DNA of 64,000 nt from Roridomyces roridus (Eukaryota; Basidiomycota; Agaricomycetes; Agaricales; Mycenaceae): assembly GCA_029378245.1 (NCBI GenBank), contig JARKIF010000011.1, positions 558,001-622,000 of the forward strand, given 5' to 3'. Shown piece by piece: positions 23,431-36,542 of the stretch; position 1 is the first letter of the stretch; each line of letters begins with the position of its first letter. A model generated the notes under the pieces. It was given only the letters and a program-made list of their open reading frames with translations, was not told the DNA's origin and searched no databases. A program made the translations under genes and the position numbers.

Positions 23431-25448
23431 GCCGTGGGACTGGGTTGCTGGCATGCCAAGATATTTGACGGTGTTCCGAGGCCACTTACATACATCATGA
23501 CGAGGACGCTGCTGGCCGTTCCTGACCGAACGGCGAGATTTCATCCCCGTGTGACCGTCTGTTGAAGATTTTCAGTCCTTTTCGTCTCAGATTCCTGAAG
23601 TTGATTGCATACGTAGTGTGTGTTTACAATTTATGTGTCTTGTCAAGTGACCCATTGTGCTAGCTATTTTGTTCCAGTGGCCGCGGCAAGGCTAGCTCTC
23701 GGTACCGCCGAGGCCAATTATGACACAGTCTTAGTGCTTCGTCTGAGCCACGGAGTCGCGGACCAGTCCGTGGCGCTGTTGGCAATCCGAAACTTTCTGA
23801 ATTCAAATTCGCGAGCAACATATCCAGCGGTGCGGACCTTCTGTAGCTTCACGCCAATTTTTGCACAGGGATGCGTAATTTTGCCCCGTTTCAGTGTCGA
23901 GCGACGATGGCAACCGACCCAAACGTTCAGGGCCGCATCACCGTACCCGTCACCTCACTAACACTTTAACTCGTACATGGTCTACGGCTTACGGTTCACG
24001 GACCGGTCGCTCAACTGCGTCGGCTGGCGCAGTCTGAAATTTGAATTTCCGTGGAGCAGGCTGTCATCGCGACGCGCCAACGACAAGCTGTATTTGTTAT
24101 GGCCCTGCAGACCACAAAGCTATCCAGTACGGACCGGTGGTGACCGAGCTGCTAAAGGATTTCGATTCTCCGCAGACGCATGATCCGGTCGTTGGCACCG
24201 GCGTCCTTTAAAAAAAAAATATTATGAACAGTTGAACCATCACGAATGAAATCCTCGGAGTTCAGACTGACTTGCTCTTTTGCGGGTCGGTTAGTTGGTT
24301 CTAGTCCCACATGAAACCGAGAGTTCCTGCCTGGTTCAGTTGAGCACCACAGCCGGCAATCACGGGTAGGTGTATCGGCCTCGGCTGGTTGGTAAGAAGA
24401 ACTGATCACGGCGGTGAGCGAATCTCGCTGAGGTAAAGATCACGCGGCAAGAAAATGAACAGTTCGCCGCAGACGTCGACCACACTAGCAATCAGTGAAC
24501 CGCAGCCGACGGCTATACGGCGCACCCTAGTCATCCGACTGGCGCGCCTACTAGGTTGGCCGAATAATGGAGACACCGAAATCGAATACACGCCCGCCGT
24601 TGAATTAGCGCGCCTACAAGAGCACGACCACAGTCATGGTAAATTCAACGGAAATCATTATCAGCGGCGAGCGCCCTACGCACCGACGACGTCGGTCGAC
24701 CTAGGGCCAGATTATCGGACTGTTTCACTTCCCCACCTTTACAAGTTGCGCGTTCAATTAATTCAGTCGCTAAAGAGCTCCATTGCATGAAAAGGCCGCA
24801 AGATGATTTTTACCTAGGTGCTTGTATTATTTGAACCCCGCGCAGACGGCGATCGACGGAGGGTTTTGGGAGGTTCGCGGGTCAAACTGAGGCTGGTGGG
24901 AAGCTAAATAAAATCCAATGCTGTGAAATGGCTTGGCGTTGGCCTGATAACCCCCCGAGTCGCATGGCGAACAGCCATGGAGCAAGCCAGGGCAGATTTC
25001 TTCCCATGCAAGTAGGTAAGGAATGCTGTATTCAATTCACATTGTGTCTGGGCCCTTCATTCTTGATTCAACGATTCAACGGCGACCATACATACCCCGA
25101 TGAGACGTAACGAGGCCGGGATCGCCTGCGCCATCCGGTGATCATCACACCTGGCTTATTTTGATCGCCGCTTTTCTGCTCCGTCCCTTGCTTGCTCTCG
25201 ACTTGCTCTTGGCTCTCCGAAGAGGGGCATTCAACCCCAAATTCACTGCCTCTGCTAACCGTCTGGGGGCAGCAACTGCGAGTTCCCGTCAAGCATAAGG
25301 GCGGCATCGAAGCGCATCTCGCACCGCCGGTGAATGGATGAGCGGAACTGAACCCTGGTATGGACCGAGCGATCCTTGGGGCTAATGTTGGACAGGCACA
25401 AATGCCTTTCCCCAATCGCTTGTAGGATGGACACTGCTTTGCCCAAGG
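23431..25448. other. Intergenic, no gene seen
   Basis: About 2 kb with only short incoherent ORFs. 24208-24217 is an A-run; about 23990-24180 is rich in short CG-containing palindromic words such as ggaccggt. Probably decayed mobile DNA. Confidence 0.4.
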
Positions 25449-25456
25449 TATAAAAA
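25449..25456 (+). promoter_or_regulatory. TATA box of the glyoxal oxidase gene
   Basis: TATAAAAA 64 nt before the ATG at 25513. The in-frame ATG at 25462 lies only a few bases after this box and would precede the expected transcription start, which favours 25513. Confidence 0.7.
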
Positions 25457-25512
25457 GGATCATGCATTCATCGTCCTTCCTCACCACAGTTTGCAGCACA
25501 CTCCTTCCAAAG

Positions 25513-27540
25513 ATGCGCTCCACCAAGTTCCTCTCGCTCCTCCCCTTCGTTCGCCTCGCAATGGCCCAGAACACTTGGTCCTTTGTGCAGGATGGCAACT
25601 CTGGCATCATCCCCCTCGAGCTCATCACCATCTCGCCGACGCTGGCACTGATGTACGACCGTCCCTACACCAACCCCCTCAAGCTTCCCAATGGCGAGCC
25701 CGCCTGGGCCGGTCTATGGCACTTCGACACCAACACGGCGACGCCGCTCGAAATCAAGACAAACAGCTTCTGGTGAATGTTGCATTCGTTCTTAAAACTT
25801 CGTTGCTGACTTTGGAATTACAGTGCTAGCGGCGGTTTTATTTCCAACGGCACTCATGTTGCCGTCGGTGGCCAACCGGTCGACGACATCCCCGGGTGGG
25901 GGAACGCTACTGACGGCCGTATGGGCGTCCGTCTCTTTGGTCCCTGCACCTCGGCCAGTGGCACCGGCCCTGGATGCACCGTGTTCGAGGATCCAGACAC
26001 CCTCCGCCTCGTCGTGACGCGTTGGTACCCTACGGCTCTGCGCATTGCTGACGGCAGTCTCTTCATCATCGGCGGCAGCGACATCCTGACGACGTTCAAC
26101 GGGGCGGACATCGCCCAGAACAACTACGAGTTCTTCCCCCCACGCAAGGGCGAGGAGGGAACAGTGCGCCCGAGCAAGTTCTTGGAAGATACCTTGCCAG
26201 CTAACCTCTTCCCTCGGTATTTCCTTCATCTTCTTCTCTCACTTGTTGATTCACTAACTTGCAATACAGTGGAATGGTCCTTCCCTCTGGCAATGTCCTC
26301 ATCATTGCCAACAACCAATCTGTCATCTACGACATCGAGAGCAACACTGAGCTCATGCGCCTTCCCGAGATCCCCAATGGTGTCCGCATTGGTGTCCCCT
26401 TCGACGGATTCGCCCAGTTGCTACCACTCTCTCCCCCGCTCTACGAGCCCACCGTTCTCGCATGCGGCGGTTCCAACAAGCCCGATACCATCACCTTGGA
26501 GGAGATGTCCGTCAACGACGTCGCTTCGGCTCAGTGCCAGCGCATCACGTTGACTGCCGCCGGTGTCGCTGCCGGATGGGAGATTGATCATCTGCCGCAG
26601 CCCCGAGTCATGGCTGAGACTGTCATCCTGCCCAGCGGCGATATCTACATTCTCAACGGCGCGCACTCTGGGTAAGTCCCACGGTTTAATTTCTAAAAGA
26701 GCCAATATTCATTGTAAATCAGCTACTCGGGTTATCCTTCCGTCGGCGATTCGGGAGCCACCGGCACCAACGCGGCTAACCCTGCGACGCAAGGTATCAT
26801 GTACAAGAGCACGTTGCCGTTGGGTCAAAGGTTCGTTTGCAATATTTCCTCTGAGCTTCTTACTCACATTTTGTGCAAAGAATCACTCAGGTCGGCATCC
26901 CCACGAGCCCCATCCCGCGGATGTACCACTCTGCTGCGACGTTCACGGCCAAAGGGTATGTTCAACACTTTCATCTTGTGGTCGTCATTGACATTGCATA
27001 GAAACATTATGGTTGCAGCATCCAACCCCCACCCCTTCGTCCTCACTGCTGACAACAATCCCAACAACCTTTCCTTCCCCTCGGAGTACCGCGTCGAGTA
27101 CCTCAGCCCTGACTTCATCACCAACAACTCGCCCCGCCCAGTCATCTCGAAGTCTCCTTCTCAGCTGGCTTTCAACGCTCAGGGTACGATTACGGTCACT
27201 ATCCCTGCCAGCCTTGCTGCCGGTGAACTCCAGGGTACGCTTGATCCCCGCTCATTCTTTGCTCTTTCACTTACAACGTACAGTCTCGTTGATGGACATG
27301 GGCTTCATCACTCACGGATGGCACGCCGGCTCGCGTCTCGTTTTCCTTGAGCACACCCTCTCGGGCAACACTCTCACCATCACTGCTCCCCCCAACGGCA
27401 ACATCTACGCTCCCGGCCCCGGTTGGATCTACGTCGTCGCCGATGGTGTCTGGAGCGAGGGTGTCCAAATCATGATTGGTGACGGTGGAAACCCGCCACG
27501 CCCCGCTCAGGGTGTTCCGGTGTCTATCACCAGTCTTTGA
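25513..27540 (+). CDS. Secreted glyoxal oxidase (copper radical oxidase, AA5_1)
   Basis: Oxidises simple aldehydes such as glyoxal to acids while reducing O2 to H2O2, supplying extracellular peroxidases in wood/litter decay. Exons 25513-25772, 25824-26216, 26270-26671, 26723-26830, 26881-26955, 27002-27234, 27284-27540 (575 aa); every junction keeps frame. Signal peptide about 1-18, with mature QNTW. All copper/radical-site residues known from the family are present: Cys87 (CASGGF) and Tyr155 (RWYPTALR) for the Cys-Tyr cofactor, Tyr403-His404 (RMYHSAA) and His501 (FITHGWHAGSR). A beta-propeller domain is followed by the DUF1929-type C-terminal domain. Strong TATA box and C-rich codon use suggest high expression. 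Intact. Confidence 0.93.
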
Positions 27541-27810
27541 AGGGTTGCGGCGAAGTAAACCAACAATGTCGTGTCTTTCTTTTCTTGCTATGAGGGTACA
27601 GTCGAGTAAATTATTTGTGTCCACTGTCCAATCTAATAGTTGAATCCAATTTGGTCTTCGTTTCGTCAGCTGCGAGTCTCGACTTCCTGTCGAGCAGACA
27701 GACTTTGTACTTGACCCCCTACCATGCGTGCTCGCGTTCATTACCCTCTCGGTTAATCCGGAGCATTCGACATCTACATATATGTTGCATCTACTCGTAT
27801 GTATTCCTTT

Positions 27811-28697
27811 CTAGTCGCTGCAAGTCTTGACTCGGTCCTCGATGGGAAGGAACGTCTTTGCCGCAGGCACCCCGGCCGGAATCCCGAACGGCATGATGGC
27901 CGTGGAAATCCACGTCGACGGGAGGTCGAACGTCTTGTGAATATTGCGCATGAGCTCGTCCGAGTAGGCACCGCTGTGCTGGAGGCTCGCACCGAGTCCC
28001 TCCAGGGCGAAGGCGGTCCAGACGGCGATGTGGAGCATGCCCGCGGAGTTGGTGCTGCCGGCTCGGGTTAGTCTGGTGCCTGTCAGGATCATGGACTAAA
28101 TTTGCTCACCTCCAGACGGAATAGTGCGAAGCATATCTGAATATCAAGTCAGTTGGCTTGAGGCGATGAATGGAATACGAGGGCTGACTTAGGAATCTTG
28201 GCTGCAATCTATCGTGGATCGGTGAGCCAACGGTACATCAGGAGGGAAAGGAGGCAAGGGTCGCACCTCGTCGATGACCGCCTGATCTTCGAAGAACATG
28301 ACCGAGCCATACCCTCCTCCGAAAGCCGTCAGCTTGGCAATTGCAATCTCCTTTGCCTCCCCTAAACAAAAGTTAATCACATCTAGTATGTGACAAGGAT
28401 GAACAAGGAAACGCACCTTCCAGTCCTTTGAGAGCCGATTCGCTGATGAGATTCCACAGCTTGGTGTTCGCAGCACCGGTGACGAGGACTGCACGGCCCG
28501 ACCTGGTGCGTGTCAATGAAAGATTCCACACCTAGGACGCGCCGAAGAAACACTAACTGAGTATTGAAGGCAGTCGGTGTATGAATCACCGCTTGCTTGA
28601 TGATAACCTCCAGCTTCTCATCGGGGATAGACGAAGCGTTTGTGATCGCATGGTGGGTGCGGCGGGTGGCGAGGGCGGCGAGGTAAGCGTCGGACAT
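27811..28697 (-). CDS. Nitroreductase-family FMN oxidoreductase (Frm2/Hbn1-like)
   Basis: Six exons (complement) 28558-28697, 28417-28502, 28267-28361, 28189-28208, 28110-28136, 27811-28054 (203 aa). Opening segment AYLAALATRRTHHAI, the FMN-phosphate region TPTAFNTQSGRAVLV, the middle AFGGGYGSVMFFEDQ and the late HIAVWTAFALEGLGASLQH are typical of the small fungal nitroreductase-like proteins related to yeast Frm2/Hbn1, cytosolic NAD(P)H-dependent flavoenzymes tied to redox and lipid signalling. Two exons are tiny (20 and 27 nt), but the splice joins are forced by frame and family pattern. Convergent with the glyoxal oxidase gene. Confidence 0.85.
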
Positions 28698-29024
28698 TGT
28701 TGGGCAGAATGCAAAAGGTAATAAGATGAGAAAATACCGACCTTGCTCGCGGCCTTATATTCAGCATTGTCGCCGTTGAGAATTTTCGATAAATATAGAG
28801 TTAGGAGACGCTGTATTTGCTTTTTGGATCGAGTTTGTCAGTAGGATTTGACGAAATTCTGAGTAATGCGTACCTCTGTGGCGCAGACGTTTGCAATCAG
28901 ACGCGGCTTTCCGAGATTCATCGTGGTCGGGTAGCTCGGGGTTCACGTTGTCCATTCCGGGAGAGGCAGAGACACAGGGGTACTTCATGAACATTGGCAC
29001 GACAAGGGAACAAACACGGTATCA
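28698..29024. other. Intergenic, no gene seen
   Basis: 327 bp upstream of the nitroreductase-like gene and downstream of the double-psi-barrel gene. No clear motif. Confidence 0.4.
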
Positions 29025-29516
29025 TCAAGAAATAGACCAATTCGCATTCGGGATAACTCCAGCCGTCACAGGCGCCATCTTCTGGAACACCTTCTTCGGC
29101 ACCTGCACATCGTGGGGTCCAGCCTGGTCGTCCTCTACGAAATTGTCGGCAATGATGACCCAGACAGTCTCGTTGTTGGCCGGGTCTGTGATTGTGAGGT
29201 TCTTGCCGCAGATTGAATTCCTGGGGGGATTGAAGTCTCAATCGCAGTTATGCTGGAGTACGGCTTACCCAGGCCAACTCTCGTAGGTCGTTAGCGACAC
29301 GCTCCCAACGGCCTGATCACTGGTATTCCGCCACCCGCACGCCCCGTAGCCCGGAGTGAAATACAATACTGCGGTGAGATGTGCTCAGTACCATCCAGAA
29401 GGACCAGAAAAAATTGATGGCCTACCATCACCTGTACCGCTGCTAATTGGTGTCTGCGGACTAGCGCCGGCTAACCCAATGAATGCGAGAGGCAGGAAAA
29501 GCTTTGCAGGGAGCAT
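29025..29516 (-). CDS. Small secreted double-psi beta-barrel (RlpA/barwin-like) protein
   Basis: Exons (complement) 29426-29516, 29269-29368, 29025-29220 (128 aa). Signal peptide MLPAKLFLPLAFIGLAGAS. The mature part has the RlpA-like/barwin pattern common in fungal small secreted proteins: GDVLYFTPGYGACGW, then SICGKNLTI and a C-terminal VPKKVFQKMAPVTAGVI. Relatives are expansin-like or cerato-platanin-like wall-associated proteins, but the catalytic Asp of true endoglucanases cannot be assigned. Of two possible first donors (29431 or 29425) the second gives the family-like GDV. Cysteines are few (two in the mature part). Confidence 0.8.
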
Positions 29517-31152
29517 CGTGGAGTGAGGAGCGACAGAGTTAGTAGCCTGACTTTAATGGAGGGCGAAATGGCCTCATTAAGCGGGGATTAGAAAGCCGAC
29601 AGGGACATCTGGGATCGTATCTCCCTTCGAAGAAGGACGCGGATGGGTTAGAATGCGTGGTGTGTATTACTTGGCCAGCCGGGTAGCGGGAGTCGAAACG
29701 GATATGACAGACATGCGAGTAGAATGCCTTGGCGAGTCGGAGATGAGGAGCCTGGTCGTTATGCCCGCAGACGAAATGAAAGGGTGCTTCTGCAACAGCC
29801 ACGTAGCATTTGAGCCACTTCTGCCGGCGAAAGAACCTGTTCTAGTCAGGGTCGGAAGTGTACCAGTGATTCAGATAGGGTCGGCCAAGATCCCGTCCGA
29901 GGCGTCGACCAGATGGTGGTCTGAGTCAGAGAGTGTCCGGATCAAACCGCTCCGATCAACGTTGTGATCGCCGCTTGAAATCACAGTTCATAGTCCTAGT
30001 AAGTACTTTCAATTGGGCAAGAGCTTTCAGTTTCTTCAATCCCCGGTTCTCGGGCCTTCCGTAGGGAATTAGCACTGCCCACCGCCGTGTTCATGTTCGG
30101 TCGCAGCGTCATCGTCTGGTACCGGTGCTCAATGATGGAGTGTTCCCGGGGCAGTCTGGCAAAAAAGGGAGTACTTGACGGAGAGAGCGGAAAGCCGTCC
30201 TACAATCCCAGCAGGGCCAGAGTGATCCATGGTTCAATCCGACATATTTGATGGTTGAGTTCTGGGTTGGTTACGCACAGCCGTGTGCAAATCCGAACGT
30301 CGGAGGAGCATTGTGGGGATCCCCGAGGCTTCGGACCTTCTTTTATACACCACATATGAATGTGATCCTCGCCCGCGCGAGGTCATTGGCCACATGCGAG
30401 TCATATTTATTGAATTCAGACTGATGTTGTGGGCTCACCTGAATCTCTAAAATTCTTCGAGGTAGACGTCAATTGAATTGGCTGAAACTTCAAAGAAGCC
30501 CTTACCCTGAGCGCCCAACACTGACTGAGAACTGTCAGCTCTGCTGGTTTCTGGCTTTCGGATGGGGTCGACTTCTCTGCAGAATCCGCGGAAGCAAAAT
30601 GTCATACTCAAAATTGATGAACGGAAGGTGAATCCGAGTAAATCAGACTGGCCGCTGAAGATCCCGGGAGCGAAGAATCAAGAATTGTCCTTTCTCGTTA
30701 ATCCCTGTTCAGCGGTCGACAATGCCCGTTTGTTCAAACCACAGATCAGTATCGACGGTGGTACAAAACTGGCGACTGCGGGGCCGGAAATATCATCAAA
30801 GACGGCTTAAAAAGCCCTCTCCGGCTAAAGTTGGGCTGAAGATCTGCAAAACGATGAATCATACTGGCAGCTACACGTGGATGCCCTCCCACCGCCACTG
30901 ATACGTCCTTGGTTTTCACATGCGACTAAGGTCCAACATAGCCCAGTCAGTCGACAATGGTGATTCGGAATCTGCAGGGTCTAATCTTGCCTCCGACGAG
31001 TCACTGCTAGTCCTCCGGCTCTTGCTTGAATTGTACTGTATTCAACGTCCACGCGTCGCGTATTCGATGTATCTCCAAATTGAACTTGCCGGTGGGTATT
31101 AAGAGAGAACTTTGCGGTGGCAGCTTCCCTTGTAGCAGTGGCCGACTACAGC
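29517..31152. other. Intergenic, no gene seen
   Basis: 1.6 kb with short ORFs (for example 29653-29967 and 30562-30810 plus) that lack recognisable features. No repeats noticed. Confidence 0.4.
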
Positions 31153-31870
31153 ATGTGGAACCCCTATTATCAAGGCGGTTGGCCCAACGCAGGCCCCTCA
31201 TCTTCGGCTGGCAACTCACCGGTGGTACCACAGCCTTCGATATTCGGCGCGCTGCCTTACGCGTCCACACCAACGTCGCCAGGCCCGCCGCCGACATTCA
31301 TGTCCTTTCGCTTCACCACGTTCAATCCGACGATTTTGGACTCGACGGTCGTGGGGCCCAAAGCGCAGGCGTACTTTCTGTCCAACACTGATACCCCGTC
31401 TCCGGGATTCACCGTGGTGCATAATTCCGCCAACAAACCCATCATCGTCATCCAGTGGGCGAGGCATCCCGTCATCGAGATCTGCGACATTTTGTCCAAG
31501 AGACATACATCAAAGTGGTTGACGTTGTCTCCAGATAAAAGGTTCGTGTTTCGTCTTGTTGAATGTGCTACTGAAATCTTGACTCGTGTAGTTTCCGGAC
31601 GATGAGCGCGAGAGGGAGGACGTTCGTGTGGGTTCCCGAGGGGCAATACATTTCCGTGCGTTCATGTCTCTCCATCTCGGGAACAGAAGTTGACAACATC
31701 GATTCCAGTTGTATTCGTCCGGTCTGGGCGCCCCACAAATATATGGGCGAATACTCCGGGGGGAGGAGACGGTGACGCTCGAGCTCACGACGGAGGCGAT
31801 ACAGGTTGGGTTGCTGGAGGTTTGCGTAGCGGCAACGCTGCTGCTGCAATGCGGGCGTAATATCGACTAA
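31153..31870 (+). CDS. DUF6593-type protein
   Basis: Exons 31153-31541, 31592-31655, 31709-31870 (204 aa), frame continuous. N-terminal Tyr/Gly/Pro/Ser-rich stretch (MWNPYYQGGWPNAG), then a compact beta-rich domain with the agaric DUF6593 pattern: ILDSTVVGPKAQAYFLSNTD, then IIVIQWARHPVIEI, then RGRTFVWVPEGQYI and TVTLELTTEAIQVGLLEVCV. Such proteins are numerous in mushrooms; no biochemical role is known to me. No signal peptide or membrane span. Confidence 0.75.
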
Positions 31871-32014
31871 AATTGACGGTTCATGGACCTTTTTACATCT
31901 CGACGGACTTTTGTAGACATCTTGTGGAATTGTACCAGAGTTACAATATTTTCCTAGTCGTGTTTTGAATACGAGTTCCAAAAAGAATGAGGGAAATGCG
32001 TGCTTACGAATAAT

Positions 32015-33593
32015 TACGGCGCCCTCTGAGGGTCAAACCGAGAGGTGGAGTCCGATTCTGTAGGTATGAGATTTCATAGACGCGGATATAAGTACACTCA
32101 CGTTTCAAATGATGAACCGTCACCCGGATCCCAGGACACTCCCTCTCAACAGCCGCAGCCGTCTCCACCTCGGGAAGAAACACAAACAACGACAACTCGC
32201 GCACCGCAGGCCACAGGCGCACCCAGCCCGCCAGAGGTACAACCCGCGTGACGAAGAAGGCTAAGTGTGGGAGTTTGAATGTGACTCGCAGGTCGGAGAT
32301 GTTGTGAACGGCCTGCTCTGGCTCCGCAGGAGTAGATTGAAGTTTCGCAGCTTTGAACCTCTCGGGCGCGGAGCACCACGGAAACCACTCGTATACGAGG
32401 ATAGCGAGCGATTGAATATTGGGATGCGCCGAGAGACTGTGCAGCGCGGCAGTGTATGCCTCCCACTTTCCCTGGTGCTCGTGGAGTTCGAGCGCAATAG
32501 TGGTGAGGTTCGCCAGTGGATTGCCGTGCCGCGGGGATAGAATCCATGCGAGGAATGGCGCGGTGCCGAGCATGTACTCGAGGTGCGGAAGGGCGTCGGA
32601 TGGGAGATGGGCGTCGTCGGTGGGTGTTTGGGCGATCCGCTCGAACGATTGGTGGTACGGTCCTTGAACCGTGATCCGCTCGAGAGTCGGGTGGCGAGAG
32701 AGGAAGCCAGCCGTAGATGCATAGGGTATTGCCGGAAATGCCATTTCGACGGCACGGAGGAGTGGTAGGGTGAGTGACTCGAATAGAAGGCTCGTCTCGG
32801 CCAGGGAGAAATAGCCGGGGAGCCGAAGGTTTGCGATGCTGTGCCCACGGAATACTACAAGGGACCCGAGGGCAGATGACGCCTCGGTATCGAGGGCGCG
32901 GATGGATATAGTGGAGAGGGCACCGAATAATGTTGTCGGGAACAGGAACAGAATCCGTGCTTCGCGAAATTGATCTCTCTGGATCACCGCCGAATCGGCA
33001 GCGGGCTTTTTGTTTGCGCCGACGATTCTTTTCAGAGGGGAAATGATCCTCTGTAAGCCCTTGGCCGGTGTGAAGCTGGGTGGTCGGATGATGGTAACCA
33101 TGAACGGTGACACCGTCACCACTGGCCGGGCTCCGTACGGAGAGAGCAGTGTGAATACCAGGTCTTCGATGTCGAAAGGTTCAATTGGGCTGATGGGCCG
33201 TGCAATGAACTGCATATCCACGGATTTAATTGGTGGGAGACGATGGGCTAGGCTTTGTAGTGCCCGCAGGTCTCGGTCCACGGTGGTACCTGCGTCAAAG
33301 CGCAAGTCTAGTGCATCTAGACGCGTGATGAAGCGCCCAATACAGAGCGCAGGAAAGGCGCCGCTGGTGGATATCTGCGGGAAGGAATTGTTGGCCACAT
33401 CCTCTTCCGTTATATCGTAACGCCTGAGGTACGAGAGGAGAGCGAGGTCGTGGAAGTGCTTGGAAATGACAGCGAGGCGCAGGAGGTCTCTGTCATCCAG
33501 ATGCTCCAAGATTTGGGGAAGGAGTTCTTCAGAAAGCCAGGAGTTGTTCAAGGCAGGAGTCGGCGTGCTGGTGGCAGTGGGAGGAGAGGACAT
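32015..33593 (-). CDS. F-box protein
   Basis: Exons (complement) 32102-33593 and 32015-32057 (511 aa). An unspliced reading would end at 32004 with 529 aa, but GTGAGT...CTACAG of 44 nt is a good intron and keeps frame. Residues about 19-60 (SWLSEELLPQILEHLDDRD followed by LLRLAVISKHFHDLAL) form an F-box; the rest is a long leucine-rich region. Likely a substrate receptor of an SCF ubiquitin ligase. It is the second clear F-box gene in the window and not closely similar to the one at 10.1 kb beyond the domain. Confidence 0.82.
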
Positions 33594-34112
33594 TGGAGAG
33601 GAACAAGACGTGTGAGCCAGCTCATGATGGTGATTCGTATCAACGCAAATTTAGTCCACCTTGATGGAGGAGGGAAGCAGTAGCCTTATTCGAGACGAGC
33701 AAGTACGACTCGCCGTGGATGGTGGTGGGCGAAGCAGAGTGCTGATTCGGATCGAATGGCTAGTCGTCTAGCGCGGCCGGATGATCTCGGATCAGGACGA
33801 TCAAGCCTTTGACTCTGTGGCACTGACCACCATGTCGCGATTCCTATTGCAACCTTTGGGGCACAAAACCCGGGCAAGATGACCGCTTCCCACAAGTATG
33901 ACTACTATGAGTCTGTCGCTGCCTGTCGCTGCTGTCTGGGGCTGTCTACCACCGTGTATCTGATGCAATACAGCCTTGCTATCATCTATGTAAGTACGGC
34001 GCTCAAAATGACATACTCACTGCCCATCTATTCGTATTCACGCCGCTTCGGAGTCGCGCTGTTACAACGTGTGCCTGAGATCTGCCACGTCGACTTCAGG
34101 TCTCTCTCCACC
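33594..34112. other. Intergenic between divergent genes
   Basis: 519 bp separating the F-box gene (leftward) from the NB-ARC-TPR gene (rightward). No TATA box recognised. Confidence 0.4.
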
Positions 34113-36542
34113 ATGTCGGCCTCCGCATCGAAGACTACTGCTTCCTCCACACGTAGAACCACAAGCCATGTCCGCAGAGTCTCGTCCAGCACCGACTCGA
34201 TTGCCATAGCACTACTGGCAGCCAGGACAATCGAAGCAGCGGCCGAATGTGCACCGTTTCCTTTCATCAAAGGTGCATTCGGGGCTGTGGTGGTGCTCCT
34301 CGAGCTCGTCGAGGTAAGCTTTAATACCTCCGTGGATCTTACCACATTAAGCGCTATCAGAAAGCACGCCAGAATCGCGCAGACCTCGAAGACCTTTGTC
34401 ACGACTCTGTGGATATCATCAAGATTGTCCGGGACCAGATTTCAAGCCACGGAGACACCGCCGCGTTCCGATTCAAGGACTTATGCGAGGAACTAGACAA
34501 GTGTGCCTTTCTGCAGTTCCGAGTTCGGCCTCACCATTGAATCAGATCACTATGTGAAATCGTTGACGCCGTTCGGCTTGCACAGAGCGTTCCCAAAGGA
34601 TTTTGCGCTCGTTTACGGGAACTCTTCCACGTACACAACAAGGCCGAAGAAATCGCTGCATATCAAAATAAATTGCGCTCGTTGCGCTCGAATTTCGTGG
34701 TATGCATTCATAAGTACGAGAAACGAATGTTGATTGATTCTCTCAGCTTCTAGCCGCAGTGGATACCAACTTTCAAGTACATAAAATGACAGCGCTCGTT
34801 GCCAGTGCCATCGTTCCGCAGGCAGCGACCTGTATCAACAACTGTTCTCCTCCGTCCAGAATCTTTCGCGGACGACACACTCTTTTGGCGAACATTCATT
34901 CGCACTTTTCTGAAAGCTCGACGGATCAGAAAATTTTCCTGTTGCATGGACTTGGCGGTGCTGGCAAGACACAGATTGCGCTCAAGTTTATCTCAGAGGC
35001 ATCTCAGTACGTCGCCCTAGAATGTCGGAGAATCCAATCTGATTCACAGTTCCAGATTTCTTTCGGATGTGTTTCTTGTCGATGCTAGCACGACGGACAC
35101 GATCAAGACGGGTCTTGAGAACATCGCCACGGCAAAGGCCAGTGGCACCACGGCGCAGGACGCACTGAAACTTCTTGGCACCAAACCCGGGTCCTGGCTC
35201 TTATTCTTCGACAACGCAGATGATCCGACGATTAACTTGAATGCTTTCTTCCCTCGGTGCAACCACGGGAACATCTTGATCACATCCCGGAATCCCGGTC
35301 TCTCCGCCTATGCGAGCTCGTCTTGTCTTGTCTCGGATCTCGAAGAAACAGATGCCGTGGACCTTTTGCTTGTCAGCGCAGGACAAGAGACTACCCACGG
35401 AAATAAGGATTTGGCCCTTGATATTGTCAGGGTAAGCATTTGGTTCTACCCGACCGTTTGTAGTTGATGTTTTACTCCAGGCTCTGTGGCTCCTGCCGCT
35501 GGCGATCATACAAGCGGGTGCATTCATCGCACGAACAGGATCCCTCAAGAGTTATCTAGCACTCTACACCACAAATCGGTCTCGTCTTCTCAGCGAGAAA
35601 CCATCTCAATCGCATGACGACTATGCCTGGACCGTATACACGACGTGGGAAATCAGTTTCAAGCAACTGTCCTCGCGGGCTCGGAATTTGCTTCAACTCT
35701 GTTCGTTCCTTTACCATCAGGGAATTTCAGAGCAGATATTCCGCGGAGCTTGTGCGTATAACTGGCCGAGTACGGGTCCATCCAGAGAGGAGCTCCACAA
35801 AGCTGTTGACTTTCTGTCGCAGTTCTCAGGGCCTTCTGAGCTTTGGGACTCTTTGGCGTTTACAGATGCTACAACAGAGCTGCGAGCGTATTCTTTGATC
35901 AACTTCAGCACGGAGACTGGGTTGTTCTCGATCCACCCTCTCGTGCATAGTTGGCTGCGGGGCACTGTGCTGGATCGGACGGAGCAGCATTCTTGCATGG
36001 TTACGATTTTAGGGATGTCGATTGCAGGTCTTACCGATGCTGAAAAGGAGTCCGCAAACCTGCGACTCTTACCTCATGTTGATGCACTACTCGAAACCGA
36101 TCATGGACCTCCGGATTTCCACCTGGAATTTGCGAGGGTTTATTACCACACTGGGAGACCCAGGAAGGAGGAGGCTCTTTATGCTGCAGTGCTCGAGAAG
36201 CGGACAATCCTCTTGGGAGAATCTCATTCTGACACTCTAGAAATCATGGGCAACCTTTCTTGGACATACCATAAGCTGGGTCAATATGCAAAGGCTGAAC
36301 AGCTTCAAACCGTCTTGTTGGATACGCGGTCTGAAAGTCTGGGAGTTGAGCATCCGGATACCCTGCGTACGATGGCTAATCTGGCCTCGACGTATCATCA
36401 TCTTGGGTGGTTGAGCAAGGCAGAGGAACTTGGTGCTCGTGTTCTTGAACAGCAGAAGAAAATTTGCGGAGAAGACCATCTTGGATCAGGCAAAGCAGCT
36501 TGGGATGTCGGTTTTGGAGAGACAGAGGCGGTACCTTGGTGA
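34113..36542 (+). CDS. NB-ARC-TPR STAND (NLR-like) protein, C-terminus cut by a frameshift
   Basis: Exons 34113-34313, 34361-34500, 34546-34699, 34747-35006, 35050-35431, 35481-36542 (732 aa as read). N-terminal helical region (about 1-165) with AAECAPFPFIKGAFG and LRSLRSNFVLLAAVDTNFQ, as in agaric STAND proteins. NB-ARC domain with an intact P-loop GLGGAGKT (about 233-240), Walker B-like WLLFFDNAD and NILITSRNPG. Winged-helix-like region, then kinesin-light-chain-type TPRs (ESHSDTLEIMGNLSWTYHKLG; EHPDTLRTMANLASTYHHLG). Such proteins are implicated in fungal self/non-self recognition. At about 36475 the TPR series jumps frame: after GEDH the matching repeat continues in another frame to 36759, so this copy is truncated, misassembled or a recent pseudogene. 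Confidence 0.82.

Noticed and set aside
25792..26229. Minus-strand 145-aa ORF
   Set aside because: Antisense to the glyoxal oxidase gene, whose catalytic residues are all present.
27811..29516. Metabolic gene cluster made of glyoxal oxidase, nitroreductase and secreted protein genes
   Set aside because: No backbone biosynthetic enzyme, transporter or regulator; the adjacency is not evidence of a shared pathway.
31568..31981. Minus-strand 137-aa ORF
   Set aside because: Overlaps the spliced DUF6593-type gene on the plus strand and has no domain features.
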